NCBI GenBank assembly: GCA_024275815.1
Contig: JAJRYI010000004.1
Location: 1 to 8,195, forward strand
DNA: 8,195 nucleotides
Direction: 5' to 3'
Source: Actinomycetes bacterium
GTDB lineage: Bacteria; Actinomycetota; Acidimicrobiia; Spongiisociales; UBA5794
Positions 1 through 6,375 of this stretch are shown in pieces; position 1 is the stretch's first letter, and each line of letters opens with the position of its first letter. A program made the position numbers and the translations under genes. The notes below the pieces were generated by a model. That model did not search any database, was not told the origin of the DNA, and worked only from the letters and a program-made list of their open reading frames with translations.

Positions 1-98
1 CCCTCATCGTCTTCCAAGACGGCGAAGAGAAGCGTCGCTTCGTCGGCGCACGGAGCAAGGGCCAGTTGCAGGTGGAGCTCGCCGATTTCGTCAACTAG
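1..98 (+). CDS. trxA: Thioredoxin, C-terminal part (partial)
   Basis: Only the last 31 codons and a TAG stop at 96-98 are present; the start and the WCGPC active site lie upstream of the window. The visible residues read LIVFQDGEEKRR followed by FVGARSKGQL and end in LADFVN. This fits the last strand and helix of thioredoxin: a 'P-T-hydrophobic-F-x-x-G' strand, a 'xxFVGA' turn and an amphipathic C-terminal helix. Thioredoxins reduce protein disulfides in the cytoplasm and are recharged by thioredoxin reductase. In mycobacteria trxB2-trxC directly precedes cwlM, and the same order is seen here, with only 26 bases to the next start, so co-transcription is likely. Identity rests on a short fragment plus strong gene-order support. 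Confidence 0.8.
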   Translation, partial: LIVFQDGEEKRRFVGARSKGQLQVELADFVN

Positions 99-124
99 CA
101 CACGAATCTGGCACGATTGAGCTC

Positions 125-1111
125 GTGAGGCTCTATCACCAAGGCGATCGCGGCGAGCCGGTCCGCGATATCCAGGACCGGCTCACTGCCCTCGGATTCG
201 ATACCGGGGACGATCCGTCCGGCGTGTTCGACGAGGGCACGTATCGCGCCGTATCGGGTTTTCAAGCCGATCGGGGCCTACCGACCGATGGGATCGTCGG
301 ACCCGATACGTGGCGGTCACTGGTAGATGCTGGATATCGGCTCGGCGACCGCATGCTCTACCACAGGGTCCCGATGATGCGCGGTGATGACGTGGCGGAG
401 CTTCAGGCGCGTCTGAACTCGCTCGGGTTCGACACCGACAAGGTCGATGGCATCTTCGGCCCTGCGACCTTGCACGGCCTTCTCGACTTTCAACACAATC
501 GGGGTCTTGCTGAAGACGGTATCGCTGGAGATCTCGTCGCAAGCGAGTTGCGCCTCGTGGAACGCGCCACGCACAAACCAGGGAGAGAGGCCGTACGGGA
601 ACGACAGTGGCTCCAGTCCCTTCCCGAGTCGATCGCAGGACAGAGTATCTACATCGACCCGGAGTGCCGCACCGACGACGAGTCACGCGCAACATGGATC
701 GCGGCGATGGAAGCCAGTTCAGCGATCCAACTACTCGGCGGCAATCCGATCGTCAGTCACAGCATCGACACGTCCCCCCCGCCTTCGATTCGGGCGCAAC
801 GGGCGAACCGGCTCAACGTCGATATCGTGATCGGGTTCTTCCTCCCCCAAGATGGCGAGGAAGCGGTCTTCTACTTCAGTTCTGAGCACAGCCGCTCCGA
901 GGCAGGCATGGCGGTTGCCGGGGTCGTCGCCGAGAGGCTCGGCCTCTCGCCTGCCGGGCGCACGATGCCCCTGCTCAAGAACACGCGGTCGCCTGCGATC
1001 GTCGTTGCAGTGCGAGCCATGAACCGCCGCGTCGGGCGTGTCGTCGCCAACGTGATCGCCTCCCTGTACGAAGACGGGATCCTGAATCAACCCGATGGGT
1101 CGAAGAGATAG
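125..1111 (+). CDS. cwlM: CwlM-like peptidoglycan-binding / degenerate amidase protein
   Basis: A 328-residue protein with two peptidoglycan-binding type 1 repeats (about residues 6-70 and 78-143; each has a 'GD-x-V-x-x-x-Q-x-x-L-x-x-x-GF' start and a 'DGIxGPxT' middle). A region follows (about 173-320) that aligns by eye with zinc amidase_3 (N-acetylmuramoyl-L-alanine amidase). There is no signal peptide, so it should be cytoplasmic. This architecture and position match mycobacterial CwlM, a non-hydrolytic protein that, when phosphorylated by PknB, stimulates MurA; transferring that role here is inference. Key amidase residues are replaced: the DPGH histidine is Cys181, the SIHxN histidine is Phe239, and the catalytic Glu is Ala295. 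The protein ends soon after the fold and is shorter than mycobacterial CwlM (about 400 residues). The GTG start has only a weak upstream GAG, but begins right at the first repeat. The 3' end overlaps the parB end by 25 bases. Confidence 0.8.
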   Translation: MRLYHQGDRGEPVRDIQDRLTALGFDTGDDPSGVFDEGTYRAVSGFQADRGLPTDGIVGPDTWRSLVDAGYRLGDRMLYHRVPMMRGDDVAELQARLNSLGFDTDKVDGIFGPATLHGLLDFQHNRGLAEDGIAGDLVASELRLVERATHKPGREAVRERQWLQSLPESIAGQSIYIDPECRTDDESRATWIAAMEASSAIQLLGGNPIVSHSIDTSPPPSIRAQRANRLNVDIVIGFFLPQDGEEAVFYFSSEHSRSEAGMAVAGVVAERLGLSPAGRTMPLLKNTRSPAIVVAVRAMNRRVGRVVANVIASLYEDGILNQPDGSKR

Positions 1112-1944
1112 CGGTATATCCGCTCGAGGTCCTCCGGCGAGGTGTACTTGATCATGATCTTGCCGCCCTTACCGCGGTAGTCGATCTTGACCTTCGTCCC
1201 GAGCCGATCCTGAAGCCTCTCCTCGAGTTCGATGATCGCAGCGGGCCGAACGGTTCCAACGGCTCCTCCCGACCCAACTGCCTGCGTCGATCGCAGGCGA
1301 ATCGCCTCTTCTACCCGCCGCACGGTCCAACCCTCTGCGACAGCGCGTTCCGCGATGTGGACCGCATACGCCTCGTCCTCGGTTCCCAACAACGCCCTCG
1401 CATGACCTGCCGTCAGTTGCCCTGCAACGAGCATCGCCTGGATAGGGCCCGGAAGCGCCAACAGACGGACCGTGTTGGACACTGCGCTGCGACTCTTGCC
1501 GACGAGGTGACCCACCTCCCCGTGGGTCATACCATATTCTTCCAGTAGCTGGTTGTAGGCCGCGGCTTCCTCGAGGACTGAGAGGTCCTCACGCTGAAGG
1601 TTCTCGATCAAGGCCTCCGTCACGTTCGATCGGCTCTCGGACTCACCGCGGATGACGGCAGGGATCCGCGCCATGCCGGTCTGCTTGGATGCACGCAACC
1701 GTCGTTCTCCGGCAACGAGCACGTACCCATCGCCGTCGGGACGCACGACGATCGGTTGGAGCAGGCCCACCGCAGCGATAGACGATGCGAGCGCATCGAG
1801 CGCCTCCTGGTCGAACTCGACACGGGGTTGGTCTGGATTCGGGCGGATGGTGTCGATCGAGATCTCCGCGTATCCGGACTCCGGGTGCTCCTGTGGGATC
1901 AGGGCATCGAGGCCCCGGCCCAACCCACTCTTACGTGCGGCCAT
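1087..1944 (-). CDS. parB: Chromosome-partitioning protein ParB (CTPase clamp)
   Basis: A 285-residue ParB that binds parS, spreads as a CTP-gated DNA clamp and recruits ParA and SMC to the origin. Visible parts: N-terminal GLGRGLDALIP (7-17), the ParA-interacting motif; the N-domain with the CTP motif GERRLRA (79-85); the ENLQREDL box (114-121); a helix-turn-helix at about 140-162 (MTHGEVGHLVGKSRSAVSNT); and a C-terminal dimerisation region to 285. The start is the ATG at 1942-1944, because it yields the canonical N-terminus and has an AGGAG six bases upstream. The reading frame stays open further upstream to 2043, but that part is arginine/serine-rich and lies over the end of parA. ParB begins inside the last codons of parA (14-base overlap), suggesting translational coupling. 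Its target sites are present at 3355-3409. Confidence 0.96.
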   Translation of the reverse strand: MAARKSGLGRGLDALIPQEHPESGYAEISIDTIRPNPDQPRVEFDQEALDALASSIAAVGLLQPIVVRPDGDGYVLVAGERRLRASKQTGMARIPAVIRGESESRSNVTEALIENLQREDLSVLEEAAAYNQLLEEYGMTHGEVGHLVGKSRSAVSNTVRLLALPGPIQAMLVAGQLTAGHARALLGTEDEAYAVHIAERAVAEGWTVRRVEEAIRLRSTQAVGSGGAVGTVRPAAIIELEERLQDRLGTKVKIDYRGKGGKIMIKYTSPEDLERIYRYLFDPSG

Positions 1945-2707
1945 GACGTCTCCTGAACTCTCGTGCCAGCTCCCTGTAGGCGATGGCTCCTCGTGACATC
2001 GAGTCGAACGCCTCGATCGGCTCCCCGTACGACGGCGCCTCACTCAAGCGGACCGTTCTCGGGATCACCGTCTTGTACGTCGTCTCCCCGAAATGCTCCC
2101 TGACCTGGGCCACGACGTCGCTCGCGAGCGTTGTCCTTCCGTCGAACATCGTCAGAACGATACCCTCAACCTCAAGCTCAGGGTTCAGGTTCGCCTGGAC
2201 CAGGCCGATGTTCCGGGTCAGTTGGCTGACCCCCTCGAGAGCGTAGTACTCACACTGTATCGGGATCATGACCTCGTCGGCTGCTGCGAGGCCGTTGATC
2301 GTCAACAAGCCGAGCGATGGTGGGCAATCGATCAGGATGAAATCGTACTCATCGATCACCCGGGAAAGGGCCTGCTTGAGCCGCTGCTCTCTCGACATCA
2401 TCGAAACGAGCTCTATCTCGGCACCGGCTAACTCGATCGTCGCCGGCACGACGTGGAGATCCTTGACGGAGGTGGGTTCCAGGACGTCCTCGATCCCCGT
2501 CCCCTCCACGAGCACGTCGTACATGGACTCGTCGATCGAGTTCCGATCGATGCCGAGTCCCGAGGTCGTGTTCCCCTGGGGATCCAGGTCCACGATCAGG
2601 ATACGCTCGCCCTGAAAGGCCAAACCCGCTCCGAGATTGATGGCGGTCGTGGACTTACCCACGCCGCCCTTCTGGTTGGCGATCGCCACGATCTTTCCCT
2701 GAGACAT
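1931..2707 (-). CDS. parA: Chromosome-partitioning ATPase ParA (Soj)
   Basis: A 258-residue ParA/MinD-type ATPase. It forms ATP-dependent dimers on nucleoid DNA, and ParB-parS complexes trigger hydrolysis, which moves sister origins apart. Visible motifs are the deviant Walker A KGGVGKSTT (13-21, with signature Lys13 and Lys18), the switch I / A' motif LDPQGN (41-46), and Walker B FILIDCPP (123-130, Asp127). The conserved tail contains 'VIPRTVRLSEAPSYGEPI' (214-231). Length is normal for the short chromosomal Soj class, without an N-terminal DNA-binding extension. The ATG at 2705-2707 gives the canonical start, and a GAGGAG lies about eleven bases upstream within the 27-base gap after rsmG. 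The gene probably shares a transcript with rsmG and parB. Confidence 0.97.
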   Translation of the reverse strand: MSQGKIVAIANQKGGVGKSTTAINLGAGLAFQGERILIVDLDPQGNTTSGLGIDRNSIDESMYDVLVEGTGIEDVLEPTSVKDLHVVPATIELAGAEIELVSMMSREQRLKQALSRVIDEYDFILIDCPPSLGLLTINGLAAADEVMIPIQCEYYALEGVSQLTRNIGLVQANLNPELEVEGIVLTMFDGRTTLASDVVAQVREHFGETTYKTVIPRTVRLSEAPSYGEPIEAFDSMSRGAIAYRELAREFRRRHGRT

Positions 2708-2734
2708 CGTCAGGTGTACTCCTCGTTGAAGCGG

Positions 2735-3361
2735 TCAGGTGCACTGCATCCTAAGGAGCCAGAACGGCGAGTCAAGGACCCCGTGCCCCTCAGACGTGAG
2801 TGAGAAGGTAACGCCGGCCGGCGCCTTAGGGACAGTCGGCGTTTCCGGGCGCCGCGACACCCCGAAGAGCCCAACGCCGTTGGGCTCGGTCCTGTCGACC
2901 GTCACCCGCGCTGCGTCCTCGATCCGTAACGACGCGCGGAACGTCACGACGTCGAACCGCCCGGAAACGGCGTCGACGTCACTCGTGGCCACAGTGACGT
3001 TCGTGAGTCCAAGGATACGAAGCGCCCGCCGGGCGAGTCGCGTCCTCTTCTCTGAGCGGTCGACCATCGTCACCTCGAGACGGGGCAGGGCGATGGCGAT
3101 CGGGATCGATGGGAGGCCGACGCCGCCACCAACGTCGAGAAGCGTGGTCGCCTCGACCGGGCAACCCTTGAGATACGCGAGAGAGTCGAGGATGTGCCGA
3201 TCGAGCAACCGGTCAACCTCGTGGGGCCCGATACCTCCGGCGTCGACCGCCTCCGTTCCCAGCCAACCCTGGTACTGCACGAGCAAGGCCCGTTGGTGGG
3301 GATCCAGAGGGATCTCCAGCCAGCGGGCCACACGCTCGAACCCGTCATCGGATCGTTTCAC
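2735..3361 (-). CDS. rsmG: 16S rRNA (guanine-N7) methyltransferase RsmG, divergent
   Basis: A 208-residue RsmG/GidB-type SAM-dependent methyltransferase, expected to make m7G527 in 16S rRNA (E. coli numbering; loss gives low-level streptomycin resistance in several bacteria). Support: 'PLDPHQRALL' near the N-terminus, the family box RHILDSL (55-61), SAM motif I LLDVGGGVGLP (74-84) and acidic motif II MVDRSEKR (99-106). It is diverged: the 'YNLT' segment, the 'RxE' motif after the fourth strand and the late 'xLKG' motif of E. coli RsmG are not recognisable. The FDVVTFRAS segment (136-144) stands where FDxVxxRA is usual. Position between jag and parA matches the actinobacterial order. The GTG start lies inside a parS palindrome; a GGGAAG upstream is a plausible ribosome binding site. 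Confidence 0.88.
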   Translation of the reverse strand: MKRSDDGFERVARWLEIPLDPHQRALLVQYQGWLGTEAVDAGGIGPHEVDRLLDRHILDSLAYLKGCPVEATTLLDVGGGVGLPSIPIAIALPRLEVTMVDRSEKRTRLARRALRILGLTNVTVATSDVDAVSGRFDVVTFRASLRIEDAARVTVDRTEPNGVGLFGVSRRPETPTVPKAPAGVTFSLTSEGHGVLDSPFWLLRMQCT

Positions 3362-3368
3362 GTGAAAC
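3355..3368. other. parS site 1, overlapping the rsmG start codon
   Basis: The 14-base palindrome GTTTCACGTGAAAC is identical to the core of the bacterial parS consensus (TGTTTCACGTGAAACA). The outermost consensus bases differ here (C and T). ParB from the same locus should load here. The central CACGTG contains, on the minus strand, the GTG start codon of rsmG, so the site also encodes Met-Lys of RsmG. ParB loading at this site could therefore affect rsmG, parA and parB expression; that effect is inference. Confidence 0.95.
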
Positions 3369-3395
3369 TTCCCGCCCGAAATCGGGGCGAACGAC

Positions 3396-3409
3396 GTTTC
3401 ACGTGAAAC
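3396..3409. other. parS site 2 in the jag-rsmG spacer
   Basis: A second perfect GTTTCACGTGAAAC core, 41 bases centre to centre from the first, which is close to four helical turns and would put both sites on about the same face of the DNA. It ends six bases before the jag stop codon. The 27 bases between the two sites include an inverted repeat CCCGA-AA-TCGGG at 3375-3386, near the midpoint of the pair. Confidence 0.95.
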
Positions 3410-3415
3410 CTTCTG

Positions 3416-4294
3416 CTACTCGTCGCCCTCGTACGCAAGAACCACCGCGCGACGCGGATCCTCGCCTTCGGAGTACGAACGAACACCGTCGATCTCCGCG
3501 ACGGCGTCGTGGACGACCTTGCGATCTGCTGCGTTCATCGGTTCCAGCATGATCTCGTTCTTATCCTCGATCACCTGCGTGGCGAGCTTCCCTGCATAGA
3601 TCTTGAGGGCTTCGCGGCGCCTCTCGAGGTACCCACCGATGTCGATCCTCATGCGTGGCGCCCCGTAGGTCTTGCGCTGTACGACCGTTCGTGTCAACTC
3701 GAGCACTGAATGCATCACGGACCCCTTTGGACCGATGAGTGCCTCTGTCTGCTCTCCGCTGACGTCGAGGTACAGGACCTCTTCCTCGATGCGGGTCTTC
3801 ACTTCACCTTCTAGACCGAAGGCGCCGAGGAGCCCCCGAATGAAAGCTGCTGCTACCTCAGCTTGTTCCTCGATGGGGGCTTGTTCCGGGCGATCATCGC
3901 GCGGCTGCTGCGACGCTGTCTTTGGCTCCGACACCTTCTTCTCCTGACGTCGCTTCTCGTTGTTCTTCTTCTGCTGTTGTTTGGGCTTCTGCTGACCCTT
4001 CTGACCCTTTCCGGATCGTTCCTGAGTCTGCGTCTTGCCTCCGGCGCCGGCCTGGTCGGATCCATCGGCTTTGTCCGAGCCCTTGGAACCTCGACTCCGG
4101 CGCCGTCTCCGACGCTGCTTGGGTGCGCGAGTCACCTTGACGATGGCCTCGCGGCCACCCATGCCTAGGAACCCCGGCTTGGGTTCCTGGATGACCTCTA
4201 TCTGTGCGTCGTCCTTCGAATCGATACCGAGTTCGCCAAGGGCGACCTCTACGGCGACCTCTACGGTCTTCCCTTGTACTTCAACCCACTCCAT
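3416..4294 (-). CDS. khpB: RNA-binding protein KhpB / Jag (Jag_N, KH, R3H)
   Basis: A 292-residue KhpB (Jag/EloR) homologue, a cytoplasmic RNA-binding protein whose relatives pair with KhpA and influence cell elongation and division. Domains in order: Jag_N (1-56, MEWVEVQGKTVEVAVEVALG onward with the 'PKPGFLGMGGREA' hairpin at 38-50); a long charged low-complexity linker (about 57-140, with seven consecutive arginines from 61 and a K/Q/N-rich stretch); a KH-type fold (about 145-220, loop GPKG at 188-191); and R3H (about 222-285, Arg258-x3-His262, then SEGEDPRRAVV). The ATG start at 4292-4294 gives the canonical Jag_N beginning, with AAGGAAG seven bases upstream. The open frame continues to 4525 over yidC but looks non-coding. 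Only four bases separate it from the yidC stop. Confidence 0.95.
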   Translation of the reverse strand: MEWVEVQGKTVEVAVEVALGELGIDSKDDAQIEVIQEPKPGFLGMGGREAIVKVTRAPKQRRRRRRSRGSKGSDKADGSDQAGAGGKTQTQERSGKGQKGQQKPKQQQKKNNEKRRQEKKVSEPKTASQQPRDDRPEQAPIEEQAEVAAAFIRGLLGAFGLEGEVKTRIEEEVLYLDVSGEQTEALIGPKGSVMHSVLELTRTVVQRKTYGAPRMRIDIGGYLERRREALKIYAGKLATQVIEDKNEIMLEPMNAADRKVVHDAVAEIDGVRSYSEGEDPRRAVVLAYEGDE

Positions 4295-4298
4295 CGGG

Positions 4299-5234
4299 CT
4301 ACTTCCTTCTTCTGCGGTTGCGCTTCTTACTCGCATTGGGTGATGGTCTGCTGCTCTCCGGTTCATCAGACGGTTCGTCCGGTCCGGTTTCGGCACCCTT
4401 CCCCTTCGTATCGCCGTTGTCTCCGTGCTGCCGCAGGATGATGGCCTGCTGGCCGACGCGGAATACGTTGGATGTGGCGAAGTACAGGCCGAGGCCTGCA
4501 ACGAAGTTCCAGGAGATGAATCCAAAGACCACGGGCATGATCTTCATGGCGTTCTGCATCCCCTGCATCTGCGAGTTCTGTTGAGAGTCGTTGGCCGGTG
4601 CGTCTTTACGCTTGCGGGTCGTTTGCACCTGCTGATAGAACCCGGCAACTACGATGATGGCGATCAAGATGAGGTAGGGAAGAGCGCCAAGCGGGTTGCC
4701 GAAGTCAACGGCCTGAGAAGGTCGGACCATCAAGTTCATGCCGAGGAACGTGACGTGGTCGAACTGCTTCGAGGCGATGTCGACACCTGCCTTGAGGGTC
4801 GTCGTCAACTCCCCGGAAGCGTCCACCGTATAGAGAGCGTTGTTCGCCGACTCGATCACCGAGCTGAGCGCCGAGCCGGCGGGGATACCGTTACCACGCC
4901 ACAGGACCCGATAGAGGGCGAACCAGATGGGCATCTGGATGATGAGCGGGAGACACCCGGCAGCGGGGTTGACACCACGCTCCTGGTACAGGGCCATGAG
5001 TTGCTTGTTGAGCTCCTCCTTCTCTCCCTTGTACTCCTTCTGCAGGCGTTTGACCTCTGGCTGGATCTCCTGCATCGCTCGCATCGACTTCGTCTGTTTG
5101 AGTGTCAGCGGGAACAGGAGGAGGCTCACCGTCAGGGTGAGAAGAATGATGGATATTCCATATTCTGGAATTACGTCGTAGTAGAACGACAGGATGCTCC
5201 CGAGGAGGTCGAGTAGCAGTTGCCACGGATTCAC
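4299..5234 (-). CDS. yidC: Membrane protein insertase YidC/Oxa1
   Basis: A 311-residue YidC/Oxa1-family insertase, which places proteins into the cytoplasmic membrane alone or with SecYEG. Hydrophobic segments fall at about 5-19, 25-45, 92-112, 183-203 and 228-263. Family features are [20 protein letters not shown] (41-60), the cytoplasmic helical hairpin (about 48-90), '[20 protein letters not shown]' (89-108) and '[10 protein letters not shown]' (230-239). The tail ends in a very basic [10 protein letters not shown], a likely ribosome contact. There is no lipoprotein cysteine. Position 37, where most homologues have the groove arginine (TxxVR), is serine here. The GTG start shares a GTGA overlap with the yidD stop, and AGGGAG lies six bases upstream. 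Confidence 0.96.
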   Translation of the reverse strand: MNPWQLLLDLLGSILSFYYDVIPEYGISIILLTLTVSLLLFPLTLKQTKSMRAMQEIQPEVKRLQKEYKGEKEELNKQLMALYQERGVNPAAGCLPLIIQMPIWFALYRVLWRGNGIPAGSALSSVIESANNALYTVDASGELTTTLKAGVDIASKQFDHVTFLGMNLMVRPSQAVDFGNPLGALPYLILIAIIVVAGFYQQVQTTRKRKDAPANDSQQNSQMQGMQNAMKIMPVVFGFISWNFVAGLGLYFATSNVFRVGQQAIILRQHGDNGDTKGKGAETGPDEPSDEPESSRPSPNASKKRNRRRRK

Positions 5235-5518
5235 GAAGAGCTCCCTTTCGTCGTCTCGGTCATACTTCCACCAGACCCGGGAACCGGATCCAACCCACCC
5301 TCATGGAAGGGGTGGCAACGACCGATGCGTTTGATTCCAAGCCAGGATCCCTTGGCAGCGCCGTGGATCTCTATGGCTTCATATGCGTAACGTGAACAGC
5401 TTGGGTGGTAGCGACAGTTGCTCGCCAACAAGGGAGAGATCGTCTTCTGATACAGCCTGATAGACCCCAGGACGACCCGAGCGGCGGGCGAGACGCTTTC
5501 GTCTGAGCGATCGGTCAC
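5231..5518 (-). CDS. yidD: Membrane protein insertion efficiency factor YidD
   Basis: A 95-residue YidD-family protein (DUF37). These small, membrane-associated proteins are encoded between rnpA and yidC and aid YidC-dependent insertion; their mechanism is not well defined. Recognition rests on an amphipathic N-terminal helix (about 14-30, [18 protein letters not shown]), the cysteine block [16 protein letters not shown] (34-49, Cys35 and Cys41) and [14 protein letters not shown] (67-80, Cys68). The GTG start lies one base after the rnpA stop, with GAGGAAG located in the last rnpA codons. The stop overlaps the yidC start by four bases. Both arrangements suggest coupled translation. Confidence 0.95.
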   Translation of the reverse strand: MTDRSDESVSPAARVVLGSIRLYQKTISPLLASNCRYHPSCSRYAYEAIEIHGAAKGSWLGIKRIGRCHPFHEGGLDPVPGSGGSMTETTKGSSS

Positions 5519-5519
5519 A

Positions 5520-5855
5520 CTACTTCCTCACGTCCATTGCAGGAGCTCCCTCGACAACGGCGTGCTGCATCCACTCGACGATCGTCGGGAACGGGGCGTC
5601 GAGGACGTCTCGCGTCGCGACGAACACGTACGCCGTGCCCGGGGTGAGGTCGATCCTGCGAGCAGCCTCGCGGAGCCTACGCTTGGAACGATTTCGTGCA
5701 ACTGCATTGCCTACCTTCTTCCCTGCCACGAATCCCGCCTCTGGTTCGTTGCGTTCACCAGGTTTCTGGAACACAACGACCCCTCCACTACGGCGTCTCG
5801 ACCCCGTACGGTAGATGGATCCGAATCTCGATCCCGGACGGAGGGAGACGTACAA
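5520..5855 (-). CDS. rnpA: Ribonuclease P protein component RnpA
   Basis: A 111-residue protein subunit of RNase P, which helps the catalytic RNA bind precursor tRNA and trim its 5' leader. The signature [18 protein letters not shown] spans 46-63, with the RNR motif at 54-56. The N-terminal 'FGSIYRTG' matches the family's 'F-x-x-V-x-R-x-G' strand. The start is taken as TTG at 5853-5855, since no ATG or GTG gives the expected N-terminus. It falls seven bases after the rpmH stop, and a GTAGGG overlapping the rpmH stop may serve as a weak ribosome binding site. The start is less certain than the gene. rpmH-rnpA co-transcription is almost universal in bacteria. Confidence 0.94.
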   Translation of the reverse strand: MYVSLRPGSRFGSIYRTGSRRRSGGVVVFQKPGERNEPEAGFVAGKKVGNAVARNRSKRRLREAARRIDLTPGTAYVFVATRDVLDAPFPTIVEWMQHAVVEGAPAMDVRK

Positions 5856-5862
5856 GGGAACC

Positions 5863-5997
5863 CTACGCGGAGAGTTCGTGACGGCCCTTGGAACGACGGC
5901 GCCCGATGAGCGCCCGTCCGGAACGAGTGCGCATGCGCGAACGGAAACCGTGCTTGCGCTTGCGGCGGCGGTTGTTTGGTTGATAGGTACGCTTCAT
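5863..5997 (-). CDS. rpmH: 50S ribosomal protein L34
   Basis: A complete 44-residue bL34 of the large ribosomal subunit. The sequence begins [20 protein letters not shown] and ends SKGRHELSA. It is highly basic and has the family's 'KRTxQP' start and 'HGFRxRMxTxxGR' core; the C-terminal KGRxELSA is typical of Actinobacteria. The ATG at 5995-5997 is canonical. The open frame extends upstream to 6243, but that part crosses the promoter region and has no L34 character. The gene heads the minus-strand string and diverges from dnaA. A weak AGGG lies about twelve bases upstream of the start. Confidence 0.97.
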   Translation of the reverse strand: MKRTYQPNNRRRKRKHGFRSRMRTRSGRALIGRRRSKGRHELSA

Positions 5998-6058
5998 TGT
6001 GAGGTAATCCCTGGTTGGGGGGAGTCGCGGTACATCCGTACAGCCACGGAACGGGGAC

Positions 6059-6087
6059 ATTCTAGGGACGTGTGCACCGAAACGACA
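6059..6087 (-). promoter_or_regulatory. Candidate rpmH promoter
   Basis: On the minus strand TAGAAT (5 of 6 matches to TATAAT) lies about 62 bases upstream of the rpmH ATG. The -35 position, 17 bases further up, reads TGTCGT, a poor match. The call rests on the -10 and its location only. Confidence 0.25.
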
Positions 6088-6274
6088 CCTCGCCGATAGG
6101 ACGCGAAAACTACCAAGGGGTCGCGAAACACAGGAGAGGGTGTTTTCGACGAAATCCCGCGAAACGATCGCGGCGACGCCGACCGCACTGATCCCCGAAA
6201 CCCCTTGCAGTACGGGCCCTTTCAAGGCATCGAGAGGTCGCACTTCGTCGACGGTACCCGCGGATTTGCCGCTC

Positions 6275-6304
6275 TTGATGTGCAGGGGAAAGCGTTCCTA
6301 TGAT
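6275..6304 (+). promoter_or_regulatory. Candidate dnaA promoter
   Basis: TTGATG at 6275-6280 (4 of 6 to TTGACA) and TATGAT at 6299-6304 (5 of 6 to TATAAT) are separated by 18 bases, a fair vegetative-sigma promoter. Transcription would begin near 6311, giving a leader of about 140 bases that contains the palindromes and the DnaA boxes. Those boxes could then act as a downstream roadblock for DnaA autoregulation (inference). Confidence 0.45.
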
Positions 6305-6375
6305 CGCCACCGCTCCTACGGCGGATGTCCGCTCTTCCCCCACGGAGTGCGGTCGGTCAGTGACCGCGTTGCACC

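Noticed and set aside
774..781. Frameshift at the C-run in the cwlM-like gene
   Set aside because: The frame continues unbroken through it with a sensible amidase-fold sequence (SIRAQRAN) on the far side.
1945..2043. N-terminal extension of ParB by 33 residues
   Set aside because: It is Arg/Ser-rich, runs antiparallel-frame over parA, lacks family similarity, and the ATG at 1942-1944 has a strong AGGAG and gives the canonical N-terminus.
2739..3365. 208-codon plus-strand frame opposite rsmG
   Set aside because: Composition is Ser/Thr/Arg/Pro shadow sequence; the minus frame has clear methyltransferase motifs.
3375..3386. Intrinsic terminator between jag and rsmG
   Set aside because: CCCGA-AA-TCGGG has only a 5-bp stem with a two-base loop and no T-run on either side; more likely part of the parS region symmetry or chance.
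4295..4525. N-terminal extension of KhpB/Jag by 77 residues
   Set aside because: It lies wholly over yidC codons, has low-complexity Ser/Pro/Arg content, and Jag_N begins exactly at the internal ATG with a good ribosome binding site.
4425..5216. 263-codon open frame on the plus strand opposite yidC
   Set aside because: Its product is Glu/Leu/Val/Arg-rich without domains; it mirrors a certain YidC gene in GC-rich DNA.
6203..6227. CCTTG/CAAGG inverted repeat with GGGCCC as a terminator or hairpin
   Set aside because: Five-base arms with a 15-base loop and no T-run; too weak to call.
5998..6243. Extension of the L34 reading frame upstream
   Set aside because: L34 is complete at 44 residues; the upstream part crosses the regulatory spacer and shows no family features.
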